This document shows positions 11,101 to 21,984 of a stretch of DNA of 64,000 nt, piece by piece. The notes below the pieces were generated by a model that was given only the letters and a program-made list of their open reading frames with translations, searched no databases and was not told where the DNA came from. Made by a program: the position numbers and the translations under genes. The DNA is from Mytilus edulis (taxonomy: Eukaryota > Mollusca > Bivalvia > Mytilida > Mytilidae). The DNA is taken from positions 90,182,255 through 90,246,254 of the forward strand of contig NC_092346.1 in the NCBI RefSeq assembly GCF_963676685.1, read 5' to 3'. How positions within the stretch are numbered: position 1 is the stretch's first letter; each line of letters starts with the position of its first letter.

Positions 11101-11690
11101 TCGGTCTGGATTTTGCAAAGGATTGATGATTTATTGGGTTAGTTTTTTCACGTATAATATTTAGCCATGTTTTGTAATGAATTATAACATGCCCATGTGG
11201 TAAATGCTTATTTGAATTTACTCCGGTTTTCACGTTAAGTGAAAAGCTATGTTTCTGTAACCAGATAATCGACTTATATGTGTCGATAGAAAGAAAAAAA
11301 GTTTTATTATAATGTGTTTACATATATACTCCTGCTATCAACAGTGGTATTTTTAAATGAGCTTAAATTTTAAATAGAAGTTGATATTATTTGCAGCTAT
11401 TTTAAATTTTACGGCTTACTTAATTAGAATATAGGCATAATAACTACGTCAATATAACTCGACAGTTTATGAAATTTGATCTAATGATATTTTTGTGTGT
11501 TTCTTGTCAGGCAATATTTATCTCAATTATATCTTTGACAAGTTTACAAAAATTAAAAACAAAATAATCATAGCTAACCATATAACAACATTTACACATA
11601 ACGTGCGTCTGATGTGAAATCACATTTGGAAACTACCAATGTCGATAATGAACAATAGTTTTAGCATTAGGAAATACATGGTTAACTGGA
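8180..11690. other. AT-rich intergenic stretch, possible untranslated leader exon
   Basis: No coding exon supported over about 3.5 kb. A GTAAGA donor-like site at about 8689, following a stop-rich segment, could end a non-coding leader exon of the gene at 11837, but this is only a possibility. RNA data would be needed. Confidence 0.35.
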
Positions 11691-11786
11691 TATGATTGCA
11701 TTTTATTGTTTATAATGTTTATGCTATATGTCCTCCATGGGCTGTAATTTGGTTAATAAAAATATTCTATTCTATTCTATTTTATT
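11690..11786 (+). mobile_element. LINE-type 3' tail with (TTCTA)n
   Basis: The segment reads through GTCCTCCATGGGCTGTAATT to AATAAAAATA and then a TTCTA-type tandem tail at 11764-11786. This end structure (AATAAA-like motif followed by a short tandem repeat instead of poly-A) is usual for some invertebrate non-LTR retrotransposons. No coding part of the element remains. The tail stops only about 35 bp before the 3' splice site at 11821. Confidence 0.45.
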
Positions 11787-11836
11787 CCTGTTTTTAAACT
11801 ACTACGTTATTGTATTTGTAGAATTTTTATTTCGAA

Positions 11837-12283
11837 ATGGGCAGTAGCAATTCCAGAGACGTATCCAAACAGCCTGGTAAAAGTGTTATGACACAAGATA
11901 CATTATATATTGACGAATACGATGACGATTGGTTTGAAAACCAACCAAACAAAGCTGATAAAACTAGCAAGAAGGCATCAAACGGACAAATAATTCACAA
12001 AACTGAAACTAACAATAATGTACAGGAAAACCAAGCCATCAAAGCTAATGAAACTAGTAAGACAAACGGACAAATAATTCACAAAACTCAAACAAACAAT
12101 AATGTAGAGGAAAAACAACTGAAGAATGGAAATGTTTCTACAGGCGAGAGAAAAAGTGTCTCTGGCAATAGTAAGCATATAACTGTTATTTCAAATAACA
12201 AAACTGCAAATACAGGTCATAGACCAAAAGTGGTAACACCAAGTACTGTCATGAATATGGTGGATTTAGAGGAATATGACTAA
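11837..12283 (+). CDS. Unknown 148-residue polar protein with myristoylation-type N-terminus
   Basis: Complete frame of 148 codons. The start is chosen at 11837 because the upstream context (CGAAATGG) suits initiation and because TTGTATTTGTAG ending at 11821 is a good 3' splice site, so the exon probably begins with 15 bases of leader. The protein starts MGSSNS, which fits N-myristoylation at Gly2 and suggests membrane attachment. An acidic Tyr/Asp stretch (YIDEYDDDWFE) lies near residues 24-34. Two imperfect repeats of about 30 residues follow, sharing NGQIIHKT at about residues 49 and 77. The rest is Asn, Lys, Thr and Ser rich, lacks Cys and is probably disordered. The C-terminus is acidic (LEEYD). 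I do not recognise the family. An AATAAA motif lies near 12724. Low complexity leaves some chance that it is not translated. Confidence 0.6.
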   Translation: MGSSNSRDVSKQPGKSVMTQDTLYIDEYDDDWFENQPNKADKTSKKASNGQIIHKTETNNNVQENQAIKANETSKTNGQIIHKTQTNNNVEEKQLKNGNVSTGERKSVSGNSKHITVISNNKTANTGHRPKVVTPSTVMNMVDLEEYD

Positions 12284-13037
12284 AAATTACTAAATTTTCG
12301 ATTAAATCCATTGCAATAGTTTTTATGAAACACGTCGATCCGGACTTGGATTTATTCTTTTGAGACACGCCATAATTTACTCTTAGGATTAGGATTGTGC
12401 CAGGTGACGATGAAAGCCAATTTGGAATCTATTGTCCGGAGTATTTATATGATGAGAATTATTTTCACCACAATCAGAATTCGCTTTCATGGGACCAAAC
12501 AAATACAACTATATTCATTACTTGTGTACGCATGTACATGCAAATGCATAGCCAGAAGTAGAATTGGATAGTGAAAAATACTTATGTTGCTAAATGTGTG
12601 CATATTTGTCTTCTGTGACCAGATTATACAATAGGTACTCATTAAGAGGTCTACTATGCAATATAAACACTCGCAGTCAATTAAGCCATTTGCATTTCTT
12701 GTATTTTTAAGTTTAAGATAAAAATAAAATAAAACAGAAAAATCTTAATGGTAAATTACAATTAGAAATTTATTGGAAAACATATTATCTATACTTTTAA
12801 ACGAGAAGACCTCATTTTGGGTGTCGCTTCTCTTCCTTCCACAATAAATCAATCATCATGCCTCTGTGTCCTATAGGTAACATGCATAGTCGCATTTGTC
12901 ATCCATTCTTATGATTATTCAGATTGAGTTATTTTGATTATTCAGATTGAGTTATTTTGGGAGAAAAACGACAAAAAAGGAGTCCGGATATGATTCCGTC
13001 ATCAGACTGACTTTTAGTCATAAATAAGACTTCCGGT
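12284..13037. other. Downstream region of the 148-codon gene
   Basis: Probable 3' untranslated and intergenic sequence. A 23-bp direct duplication (GATTATTCAGATTGAGTTATTTT) lies at about 12914-12958. No other gene signal. Confidence 0.4.
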
Positions 13038-13740
13038 TTGAAACATGCACAAACACAACCAATCGTATGATAGATAACAAAAAATGAAAAATAAATAAGC
13101 CTATCAAATCGTTCTCCATTTCATGGTGTTTAGATCGCAAGAACCACAACTATTATACCTCCTTATAGAGGACAATTATTTTTCGCGTTTATTTACATGT
13201 AAACTACGATTATACTACTTTAATATATAGAGACTCTCTGTATTCTGTCTAATGTTTTTCTTTCAATTGTTTACTATTTAAGGGGTCACACCAGTTGCAT
13301 ATATATTAAAATAAGTAAAACATGTGACACATTTTAAAAAAACCAATCGTAATATGATAGATAACAAAAATGAAAAATAAATAAGCCATTCAGAGCGTTC
13401 TCCATATCATGGTGTTTAGATAGCAAAAATAACAACTATTATACCTCCTTAGAGAGGACAATTATTTTTCGCGTTTCATTTCATGGTGTAAAGATCGAAA
13501 GAACCACAACTATTATACCTCCTTAAAGAGGACAACTATTGTTCGCGTTTATCTACATGTAAACTACGATTATACTACTTTAATATATAGAGAGACTCTC
13601 TGTATTCTGTCAGGGACTTTCTATGTTAGTATATGTTAGTATAGAAAGTCCCTGATTCTGTCTACTGTTTTCTTTGAAATGTTTACTATTTAAGGGGTCA
13701 TACCACTTGCATATATATTAAAATAAGTGAAACATGCTTA
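13038..13740. repeat. Tandem duplication of a roughly 280-bp segment with nested partial copies
   Basis: A block starting ACCAATCGTA (about 13059) and ending AAAATAAGTAAAACATG (about 13325) recurs from about 13341 to 13735. The second copy carries an extra internal duplication of the TTTAGATCG to TTCGCG segment (about 13478-13550) and a 44-bp hairpin insertion. No coding capacity. Confidence 0.75.
13611..13654. mobile_element. 44-bp palindromic insertion with 7-bp target duplication
   Basis: CAGGGACTTTCTAT and its reverse complement form a 13 to 14-bp perfect stem around a short loop. ATTCTGT precedes it (13604-13610) and follows it (13655-13661). The corresponding place in the first tandem copy (about 13240-13255) has a single ATTCTGT and no hairpin, so the empty site is visible within this window. 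Confidence 0.7.
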
Positions 13741-13914
13741 ACTTCATCTTAAACTACCTCGATCAAAAACTTTAACCTGAAGCGGGACTGACGGACGACC
13801 GACCGAACGAACGCACGGATGCACAGACTAGATGGGGCATAACAATCTATTGTTGAAAGTGAAAATAGTGATTTGGCAAAAATGAAAGTAAGCCGTAGAG
13901 ATTAGAGGAGGCAG

Positions 13915-14070
13915 GGTTTTTTTTCGGGGCGCCGGGATCGGGTGTTTTGAAACTCGGGATTTGGGAATTGATCCTTACGGGATCCGGGAATATATTTTTC
14001 GATTTCGGGATTTCGGGATATGAATTTCTTTAAATTCTGCATCTCGGGATTTCGGGATCAGGAACCCTTC
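13915..14070. repeat. Degenerate CGGGATTT-type simple repeat
   Basis: Many imperfect copies of CGGGATTTCGGGAT and related 8 to 9-mers, GC-richer than the flanks. The style resembles the foldback element at 24443-24766, but no inverted ends are evident here. Confidence 0.6.
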
Positions 14071-14629
14071 GACCACCCCTCAAATTAGCCTTAGTCGGTC
14101 TTAGTCATTTATACAAGATTCATATCCTACCATTGGCATATTAGTAAGACTCTCAAAAGAAAAAGCACTGATGGATTGTCCTTGAAGCATATTTTATTAG
14201 ACTTATAATGGACTATATATAAGCAGTTACATTTATTTGATGTTTGAAACGGTGCAAATTTTTTATTTGATTTGACTTTTACCAAAAGAAGCATTGTAGC
14301 AAAAGAGACGAATAATTGTGGTCTGAGGCCAGAAACACGAAAATAATTGAATTTAACAGAAAGGAAACAAATATCGGACTTTGGAAAAAGGGAGAGGGCT
14401 TTTGATACCTTTTATGAAATTCTTCATACATAATATCTTTTAAAAATATAAATCTACAATAGTCCACAAGCTGTATGTGCCCGCGATTTCGCGGGTGTGT
14501 TCTAGTATTTATTGGATAGCATATTTCACTTATGTTATCCAAAGGATTATGATTATGAATTCTATATCTATATATGAATAGTTACCTCGACATCAAGATA
14601 GCTAATTTTTTATTGACATGTTTTTTGTT

Positions 14630-14757
14630 TTTGGCTTTGGTGTTGGTTTTTTTTGTTGTTTTTTTTTAGTTTTTTTAGTTTTTGGTTTTTTTTAGTTTTT
14701 TTTTTTTGGGGGGGGGGGGGGGGGGTGGTTGTGTTTTTTTTTTTGGGGGGGGGTATT
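14630..14757. repeat. Homopolymer tract: T runs, then long G runs
   Basis: T-rich sequence is followed by an uninterrupted run of about 17 G, a T/G spacer, a T run and another run of 10 G. The run lengths are likely uncertain in the assembly. The minus-strand frame across it (14610-14837) encodes only low-complexity Lys and Pro and is rejected as a gene. Confidence 0.8.
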
Positions 14758-15612
14758 TGAAACGTGCATTTCATCAAACAATCAACATGCCTTTTTAAAC
14801 CAACTATACTCCGTTTTCTTGTAAACTTGTTCTTCAATGTACATCAAGCATACTCCATATAATCGCTTTCGATGAAGAAAGAAACGAAGTTATCATTGTT
14901 CATGAGCTTCACATTACCCTCTATAATATAGATGATGCCAGTTCACAGAATAATGTTTGGTGCATATGTTATGAACCCACATATGATAACAAACTTATTA
15001 CAAAATATACCACATGTAAACCTTTCTTTATAACTTAACATTAATCTAGGAATTGACCATAGGGTCAGAAGAGAATGAAGTTTTAAGACAAAAAAGCAGA
15101 TTTCAGCTTTCAAGTTGTGAACTTTCTTTTAAGTATTTGTTCCGTTTGTCATAATCTCAAACTGAATTTATTCGTCCCTTTCATATGGGAATTAACAGTC
15201 AAAAGAGGGTTTATTTGGTTATATTAGGTGCAGAAAGAGTGTGGAACTTTCTGAACTCCAGTCATCATTTCAGTATATATTATCATGGCTGCGTAATTAA
15301 ACATCATCAACATCTGAATGGACATCCCTTCTTTCAATATTAATGTTAGTCGTAATATTTCTACCCACAATTCAATTTTTAGGATTACATAAAATTTGTT
15401 GTATCCGCAGTTTGTAACAACATTGTGTTTATTGCATTACGCTGACTTCATGATATGCAATTAGTTCTTATTTAATCGAAGGGGTTTTGAGAAATCGCAA
15501 TTTGAAATGAAAAAAAAAATCTCGTCATTAGCCGCTTCTCGCATACATACTATATACTGATATACTGATAGACATATTTCACAAGTAACTGACTGTATTT
15601 CTGAAGTATAAA
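14758..15612. other. AT-rich intergenic stretch, nothing supported
   Basis: No repeat family, exon or RNA gene that I can support. Confidence 0.4.
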
Positions 15613-15927
15613 TGCTATACGCGTCTTAAATTATTATCCTGGTACCTTTGATAACTATTTTACACCACTGGGTCGATGCCATACGTTTCGTCCCCGAGGG
15701 TATCACCAGCCCAGTAGTCAACACTTCGGTGTTGACATGAATATCATGAATGTGGTCATTTTTATAAATTTCCTGTTTATAAAACTTTTGAATTTTTCGA
15801 AAAACTAAGGATTTTCTTATCACAGGCATAGATTACCTGAGCGTTATTTGGCACAACATTTGGAATTTTGGATCCTCATTGCTCTTCAACTTTGTATTTG
15901 TTTGGCTGTATAAATATTTTGATATGA

Positions 15928-15971
15928 GCGTCACTGACGAGTCTTATGTAGACGACACGCGCATCTGGCGT
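15928..15971 (+). ncRNA. Decayed hammerhead ribozyme motif
   Basis: Stem I GCGUCA/UGGCGU and stem II GUCU/AGAC are intact and the core reads CUGACGA. The GAAA core has become GACA (15954-15957) and stem III has an A opposite C. Loss of an invariant core adenine should abolish cleavage. Confidence 0.75.
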
Positions 15972-16283
15972 ACTTAATTATAATCCTGGTATCTTTGATA
16001 ACTATTTTACACCACTGGGTCGATGCCACTGCTGTTGGACGTTTCGTCCCCGAGGGTATCACCAGCCCAGTAGTCAACACTTCGGTGTTGATATAAATAT
16101 CATTAATGTGGTCATTTTCATCAATTTCCTGTTTATAAAACTTTTGAATTTTTCAAAAACTAAGGATTTTCTTATCCCAGGCATAGATTAGTTTAGCGTT
16201 ATTTGGCACAACTTTTGGGAATTTTGGATCCTCATTGCTCTTCAACTTTGTATTTGTTTGGCTGTATAAATATTTTGATATGA

Positions 16284-16327
16284 GCGTCACTGATGAGTCT
16301 TCTGTAGACGAAACGCGCGTCTGGCGT
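16284..16327 (+). ncRNA. Type I hammerhead ribozyme motif, subfamily B, intact
   Basis: Stem I GCGUCA (16284-16289) pairs with UGGCGU (16322-16327). Core CUGAUGA, stem II GUCU/AGAC, GAAA at 16310-16313, stem III ACG/CGU and GUC ending at 16321 are all present. Confidence 0.85.
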
Positions 16328-16360
16328 ACTAAATTATAATCCTGGTACCGTTGATAACTA

Positions 16361-16907
16361 TAATATACATAATTATATTCTATATTGACAGCTACATTTC
16401 AACTAACCAAATCTAGAAGGTAAAAACAACTTTTTTTCAAATTCAAATTTTAATTTAACAAGAATGTTTCTTTAAATTTGTATAATTTTGACATAGTTGA
16501 TAATGACACATACACTTTCTTCTTTTAAATACATTATAAAGAAATAGAAGTTCCCTTTGCAACTTTGTCATTAACAATGTCATAGTATCTGTTCCTGTTG
16601 GAACAAATATTCTATAGATAGCCTTTATTCCTTAAGGAACAAATACTGTAATATTTGTTCCACTGGAAATAGTATAACAGAATGTTTCTTCCACAAGAAA
16701 CTTATATTATGAATGACAGGACGAGTAATAACAGATATATAATTAGTATAAATTATGAAGATCAAGTCGTCTTGTTATTATTACCTTAATGACACATTCT
16801 TTTACTTATTTTGAAAACAGTTAATTTAAAAAAAATATATAATAATCCTTGTGAAAATGTTCTAATAGCTTAAATCTGCTAATTTGTGGAAGCAAATTTT
16901 GTTTCAT
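16361..16907. other. AT-rich sequence, possible last-exon region of the minus-strand gene
   Basis: An inverted pair GGAACAAATA/TATTTGTTCC lies at about 16598-16664. Two minus-strand 3' splice-like sites could start a terminal exon in the required phase 0: one at about 16418 (reading six codons then stop) and one at about 16677. Neither is strong enough to call. Confidence 0.25.
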
Positions 16908-16989
16908 TCCTCGCCGAGATCCGAACTCATTCAACGTGGATATCGAGACAACACCGCCTGTCTATCGCTCTAAACCACCATTTGGTCAC
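16908..16989 (-). tRNA. tRNA-derived sequence, class II-like, probably a SINE head or pseudogene
   Basis: On the minus strand an A-box-like segment (TGGTTTAGAGCGATAGAC) is followed by a B-box-like GAGTTCGGATCTC at about 16915-16925, where the consensus is GGTTCGANTCC. The GCGATAGAC segment resembles serine or leucine tRNA D-arms. Acceptor-stem halves do not pair convincingly, so a functional tRNA is unlikely. Confidence 0.35.
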
Positions 16990-17463
16990 TTAGACTGAAC
17001 TAATAATTTAGTTTAAGGTAGCTTGCCAATAGAATCTAGAGTTGTTACACAGCACATGATATATTAGGCAGGAAGATGAAATGTCGGATTTAGAAATGTT
17101 TTAGTAGCACGAGTAAACTCAGTTACAGATTGCATCGTTATATCAAGACTATAAAGCATCAATGCTGTTTCATTTTTCAGTTGGCCAATGAAACAATCCC
17201 GCCATTCCGAATCTTACATATATCCTGTTGCTGTTTATGTCTCAAACATGCACTAAAATAAACAAAATATATTTATGTGTATATTTCAATTGTAACCACA
17301 TTATTAATAAGACATCAAATTATATGCTGTTTTTTTTTTTTATCGTAAAATGGAATTTTGGATTGGGTTTTCATAAACAAAATTCTATGATAATACCAGA
17401 TAAAAGAGATTCAGTCAATTAATATTAAGACGGTAAATCATGTTTACTCGTACAATAAAAATA

Positions 17464-18020
17464 AAATTGAGAATGGAAATTGGAAATGTGTCAAAGAGAC
17501 AACAACCCGACCACAGAACAGATAACAGCAGAAGGTCACCTATAGGTCTTCAATGCAGCGAGAAATTCCCACACCCGGAGGCGTCCTTCAGTTGGCCCCT
17601 AAACAAATATATATACTAGTCCAGTGATAATGAACACCGTACCAAACTCCAAATTATACACAAGAAACTAAAATTCAAAATAATACAAGACTAACAAAGG
17701 CCAGAGGCTCCTGACTTGGGACAGGCGCAAAAATGCGGCGGGGTTAAACATGTTTATGAGATTTCAATCCTCACCCTATACATCTAGCCAATGTAGAAAA
17801 GTAAACGCATACCAATACGCACATTAAAATTCAGTTCAAGAGAAGTCCGAGTCTGATGTCAGAAGTTGTAACCAAAGAAACTAAACAAAATGACAATAAT
17901 ACATGAATAACAACAGACTACTATCAGTTAACTGACATGCCAATTAAACTGTTTGAAAGATTATGTCTTCATTATATGAATATCAGGCACAATCCCTCTC
18001 GTTAGGGGTTTAGTATCATA
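17464..18020 (-). repeat. Interspersed repeat family M, near full length
   Basis: Starts AAATTGAGAATGGAAATTGG and ends AATCCCTCTCGTTAGGGGTT. Copies of the same family are at 32636-33210 (same orientation), 21985-22215, 48375-48660, 49340-49831 (opposite orientation) and, diverged, 58950-59345. It holds the conserved blocks GCGCAAAAATGCGGCGGGGT and CACCCGGAGGCGTCCTTC. No protein is encoded. It lies in the intron after exon 4 of the minus-strand gene. Confidence 0.8.
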
Positions 18021-18100
18021 AAGTACGATTATCGCCTCATTATTGGATTTATTGCCAAAATGTGGTGGTTTTCGTTAATAAATGCTTTTTAAACACTTAC

Positions 18101-18176
18101 CATACATATCCAGACGAATATCCAAAATGGGAAGAAGAATACTAAAATCAGGTTGAGGCAAATATTATCAGCAAAT
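18101..18176 (-). CDS. Exon 4 of minus-strand Pro/Gly/Tyr-rich membrane protein gene
   Basis: Bounded on the minus strand by a 3' splice site with a pyrimidine tract (TTTTTTTTGCACAG before 18176) and a GTAAGTG donor after 18101. It encodes a continuous hydrophobic stretch (RFADNIC, then about 20 residues rich in Leu, Phe, Ile, Val and Trp, ending in WICM), consistent with one transmembrane helix preceded by a basic KRER cluster. Its 76 bases complete the codon left by exon 3 and end in phase 0. The next exon was not identified. Confidence 0.6.
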
Positions 18177-18179
18177 CTG

Positions 18180-20390
18180 TGCAAAAAAAATGATTATAAG
18201 ATAATTATAAGGCTAATAAAACATGTGATATCCACATTTAATTCATGATCTGCAAAGAAGCAAGTCAAAATAAGATTTCCAACTGCCACTTCTATGACAT
18301 CCCATTTATATTCATATGAAAATAAACAATTAAATGTTTGAAAAGACCGTAGCTTGTTGTATAAATCGTCGATGGTAGAGTTAAGGATGCATGCATATGA
18401 GACCTTGCACGCATGTTTTAATCAAGTTTAGTATAGATAAGGCAAAGAGTTTCTGAAAAGTTTGTTGAGACTTCCAAAACGGTTTACTAGAAACGTAAGT
18501 GCTATATTGCCATGTTTAATTCTTTTTGTCTTTATATCGATGACACCATTATAATTAGGGCTTTGGGATGAATATGGAAAAAGGCAATGTTTGGTATGTT
18601 TCAATTCCGAGACAACAACTCTACAACAATCAAGTCTATTATGTAGGGGGACAGATTTGCAGGCCAATTCATTTCAGCTTTATAAACAATATTACCGCAA
18701 AAAGCTGGATGCCAAATAAAACTGTTTATAAATTTCCTTCTTGCGGAATCATCTTTCCACAATAACTTTCTATATTAGTGGTAAATATCTCAAAATTGTA
18801 ACCAATTGGTGATATATATAAAATACAGCTGTTAGGGATTTTTACAGAAAAGCAATAAAATCGCTGGTTTTTTTTTAACTTTTAGATTTTAATGTGCATG
18901 TAGTGATAATTTTCTGCAATGATTTGTTACATTATACCCCTTCTTTTCTCTTAAACCTCGTTACTTTTAACTGTTTAGTATCAAGCTATTTGTACCATAT
19001 GTTGTTCGATTTTCTAAACTTAATAACATTTATCTGCTTTAAGTTTGGCTATATTTTGGACCATATGTTGTTTCTTTATTGCTGTTATTGATGTTGTCTA
19101 ATGTACTGTCCAAATGTTTGGAAATCCAATTATCTTTTTTTTGTATAAAAGTTATCTTGGTACTTATCTGATTCTTATTCAAATTGCAAGGACCTTTTTT
19201 TTTTATCGAATGAAATATTTCGAAACTAACTTTTATAAATAATAAACACATAAATTTTCTTTAAATCGACATTTTTTTCAAAAAGTAAGCTGGAAATGTT
19301 TTACTCTCGGAACGATATTTTTACCAGCTGATACAGCAGCTAACAATGATGTCGTTCTATGTAACGTTTATACTGATGTACTCTAACTTGTTATTACAAA
19401 TTCTAGAACGTAAATATGTAAAACGTCTACTCATCGTAGGTGATAAACCGTTTTAACAGCGACCACATTGAAAGCTGCTACTGAGTATGATCACAAAAAG
19501 TTACAGTTTGCGGTGTGTCCCTACATTACATGACACACAAGTTCTACACCATTAATATCATATGAATTATCTCCAGTATACTATTTTTCAAAAGTTACGT
19601 TAGGAACAGGATCTTTAAACCCTTTAGAGTACCTGAGATCGCTACCGGGTTTTTGGTGGGGTTTGTGTTGCTCAGCCTTTAGTTTTCTTTGTTGGGTTAT
19701 GTGTAATGCTTGTCTTTTCGTCGATTTTCCGGGGTTTTTCCGGCATTGTCAGTTTGTTCTTCGTCTTATGACATTAAATATCCATTGGGTATCTTTGGCT
19801 TCTTTTTCATTCAAATTCATGTGATGTGTGCAAGTGCAGACGATATATAACAGATTTTAAATACATGTTTCAATGTTATTTTCTGTCAGTTTCATTAGAA
19901 TGGAGATAACAACATTCTTTATAAATGAAACATGTGGAATTTCAAGCTGAAACTTTTATATTTCGCATTTGCAGTTTGTTTCATTTATAAAGAATGCATA
20001 TATGATCTCAAGATTTGTTCGTAAATAATTTTCCACAAATGACACTGTGAAATTTTGCATACAGTTTGCAAGGTTTGTCCGACTTGTTGAGCAGCCAACT
20101 CACACATTTACACCACGCTAAACCAATGTGTGTAGCAAGTCAAGAATATGACGGCTGTTTATCTATCATTCTTTTAATGTATTTGAGCTTATGATTTCGT
20201 CATTTGATAAGGAACTATTAAGTTTTGAATTTTTTCTTTGAGTTTTGTTATTTTATTTTTTAGAATGTGCATTTTATCAGGATCATTATTTTCCCACATA
20301 ATATTCACAACTAACAGAATGTTAAACCTTTTTTGACTGGTGCATCAAATGTGTCTTTTATTAACAACTGTTTTCAAAATTGTATTGTAT
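18180..20390. other. Intron region of the minus-strand gene
   Basis: Part of the intron between exons 3 and 4 as reconstructed. It has several AT-rich segments and no additional exon of correct phase that I can support. The frame at 18568-18765 (+) has no recognisable features. Confidence 0.35.
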
Positions 20391-20480
20391 CGTCCCGAAC
20401 ATGCATGAACTATTTGCCACTGAACGTTAAAGAACCATCAAAAACCGATCAATTATAAAACTATAAAAACCGATCAATTA
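20390..20480. repeat. Short fragment of interspersed repeat family X
   Basis: Reads GAACATGCATGAACTATTTG then CCACTGAACGTTAA, matching the right part of the copies at 54880-55290 and 59575-59960. A 20-bp direct duplication (AAAACCGATCAATTATAAAA-type) follows. Confidence 0.5.
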
Positions 20481-21531
20481 TAAAACTGTTAACTGAATCA
20501 ATTTTTTTAAAGTACTCTATTTCTGCATGGATGAAGCAACGACACCACCATTGTCTTGAATGATGGAGTTAAAAACTCAGTAATTCAAATGAATCCCACG
20601 TGAATTTTTTTATGTTATTTTCACGTGAACTTTACAAAAATATGAAGGTATTTTTCATGATTTTAATTAAATTTTTTAATAATCTTATTTTGAAAATTTA
20701 CGTGAATTCAACGTGTACCTGATTTATGCATGATTCACGTGGAACCAACCAGTTCAGGCAAGTTTCAAGTATATGCTCGTTATGAAAATCAGACGAGATC
20801 AATGTTAATTCATGTGAGTGAAATTTCCAGGTGCAGAACGAAATAAATTATATCAGCAGAATTGTGTATTTCATTACTAGGAAATTTACGAAACCCGACA
20901 GCGGAAATAAAAATAAAAATAAACACCATTCAGATTTCGACGCATATTTTAATTTCAATATCTCTGAGTAGTAATACCGTAACGTTACATTCTGTATTCA
21001 ATAACGTCACACGTTTTCGGTCCAATTCTTATGGTATCAATCAACTTTGAAGCCATTTATCTCAAAAACAAGGATGGTGACATATGAGTTTCTATACGTA
21101 GATGGATTCAGTATGCAATTCTGGATATTATGTTAGTTTTTTTGTTTTTCTCCGTATATATGAACTTAGCCATCCATTGGAAAATCTAAAAAGTTAAGCC
21201 GAAAAAAGGGCATTTCCCCTATATACCTAGGTAAATTTGTCGCCAAAATTGACGTTTTCCTATGAAAATACCAAGAAAACAAAAATGGTGACCCCCATTT
21301 TTTATTACATATTCCGATGTAACTCGATTCAAAGAACACGTGTGCCAAAAAGTTTGGAAATCGGGAGATATGCCATTCGGTATCGTGTTACCTTAAATGC
21401 AATTTTATAACATTTTTACCTGCTGTAATTACATTTGATATGATATGACAGAGTTGATATTTTTTAATGTTGGCGCTCATCGCAACCGAATCACATATTT
21501 AAAATGGTTGTAGTTTATGGTGATACGTTAC

Positions 21532-21610
21532 CTTTCTCGTTTATGTTGATGAATAACTGTGGATGGTTGTCCTGTTATAATAACTGTATTCTGTTGTGAT
21601 TGTTGGTGAC
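21532..21610 (-). CDS. Exon 3 of minus-strand Pro/Gly/Tyr-rich membrane protein gene
   Basis: Acceptor GTTAATTTAG precedes 21610 and donor GTAACG follows 21532. The 79 bases keep the frame open from exon 2 (phase 1 in, phase 2 out) and encode a Gln-rich linker (HQQSQQNTVIITGQPSTVIH) leading into a basic HQHKRE stretch just before the hydrophobic segment of exon 4. The exact phase fit across three introns is the main evidence. Confidence 0.6.
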
Positions 21611-21984
21611 CTAAATTAACAACGTAAAAATGATAACCCTTTGCAGGCTTACAGAACTGACGATGACTATAACTGAGTTAATTCAATTTAGGCGTTGAAT
21701 TCGTTATATCATTAAAAGAAGGCGACATGTTTGCTAGATGTTAAAGTAGCATCTTACTCAAAAAGTAGGAGGTAATATACGTTATAATATTCAAAATGAT
21801 TAGAGCCATTATTTGGCCCCTTAAATTGCATATGATGGATTACCCAAGCCTTTCAAAATTAGCTTGATTATATTGAAAAATAAACAGGTTAGTATGCTCT
21901 GCGGTAAGCTGTCGAACATTTCGAAATATCAAAAAGGTCCACTATATGATAAGCAACCAACATCAATCAATCACAAACAATAAG

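Larger units (their letters stand above)
15613..16360 (+). mobile_element. Tandem retrozyme-like element, about two units of 356 bp
   Basis: Two head-to-tail units with the same body order as the other copies: tail segment, GGGTCGATGCC, hairpin GGACG/CGUCC (16037-16049), UUCG hairpin (15717-15736 and 16073-16092), body, then hammerhead. The two hammerhead motifs are 356 bp apart. The first is inactivated by substitution and the second is intact. The left end starts with a remnant resembling an internally deleted hammerhead (ACGCGTCTTAAATTAT at about 15618). The small minus-strand frame inside (15626-15829) is incidental. Confidence 0.78.

Noticed and set aside
14610-14837. 75-codon Lys/Pro-rich frame
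   Set aside because: Translation of homopolymer T and G runs.
16908-16989. Functional tRNA gene
   Set aside because: A-box and B-box-like motifs are present, but acceptor-stem pairing and terminator are not convincing; listed only as tRNA-derived.
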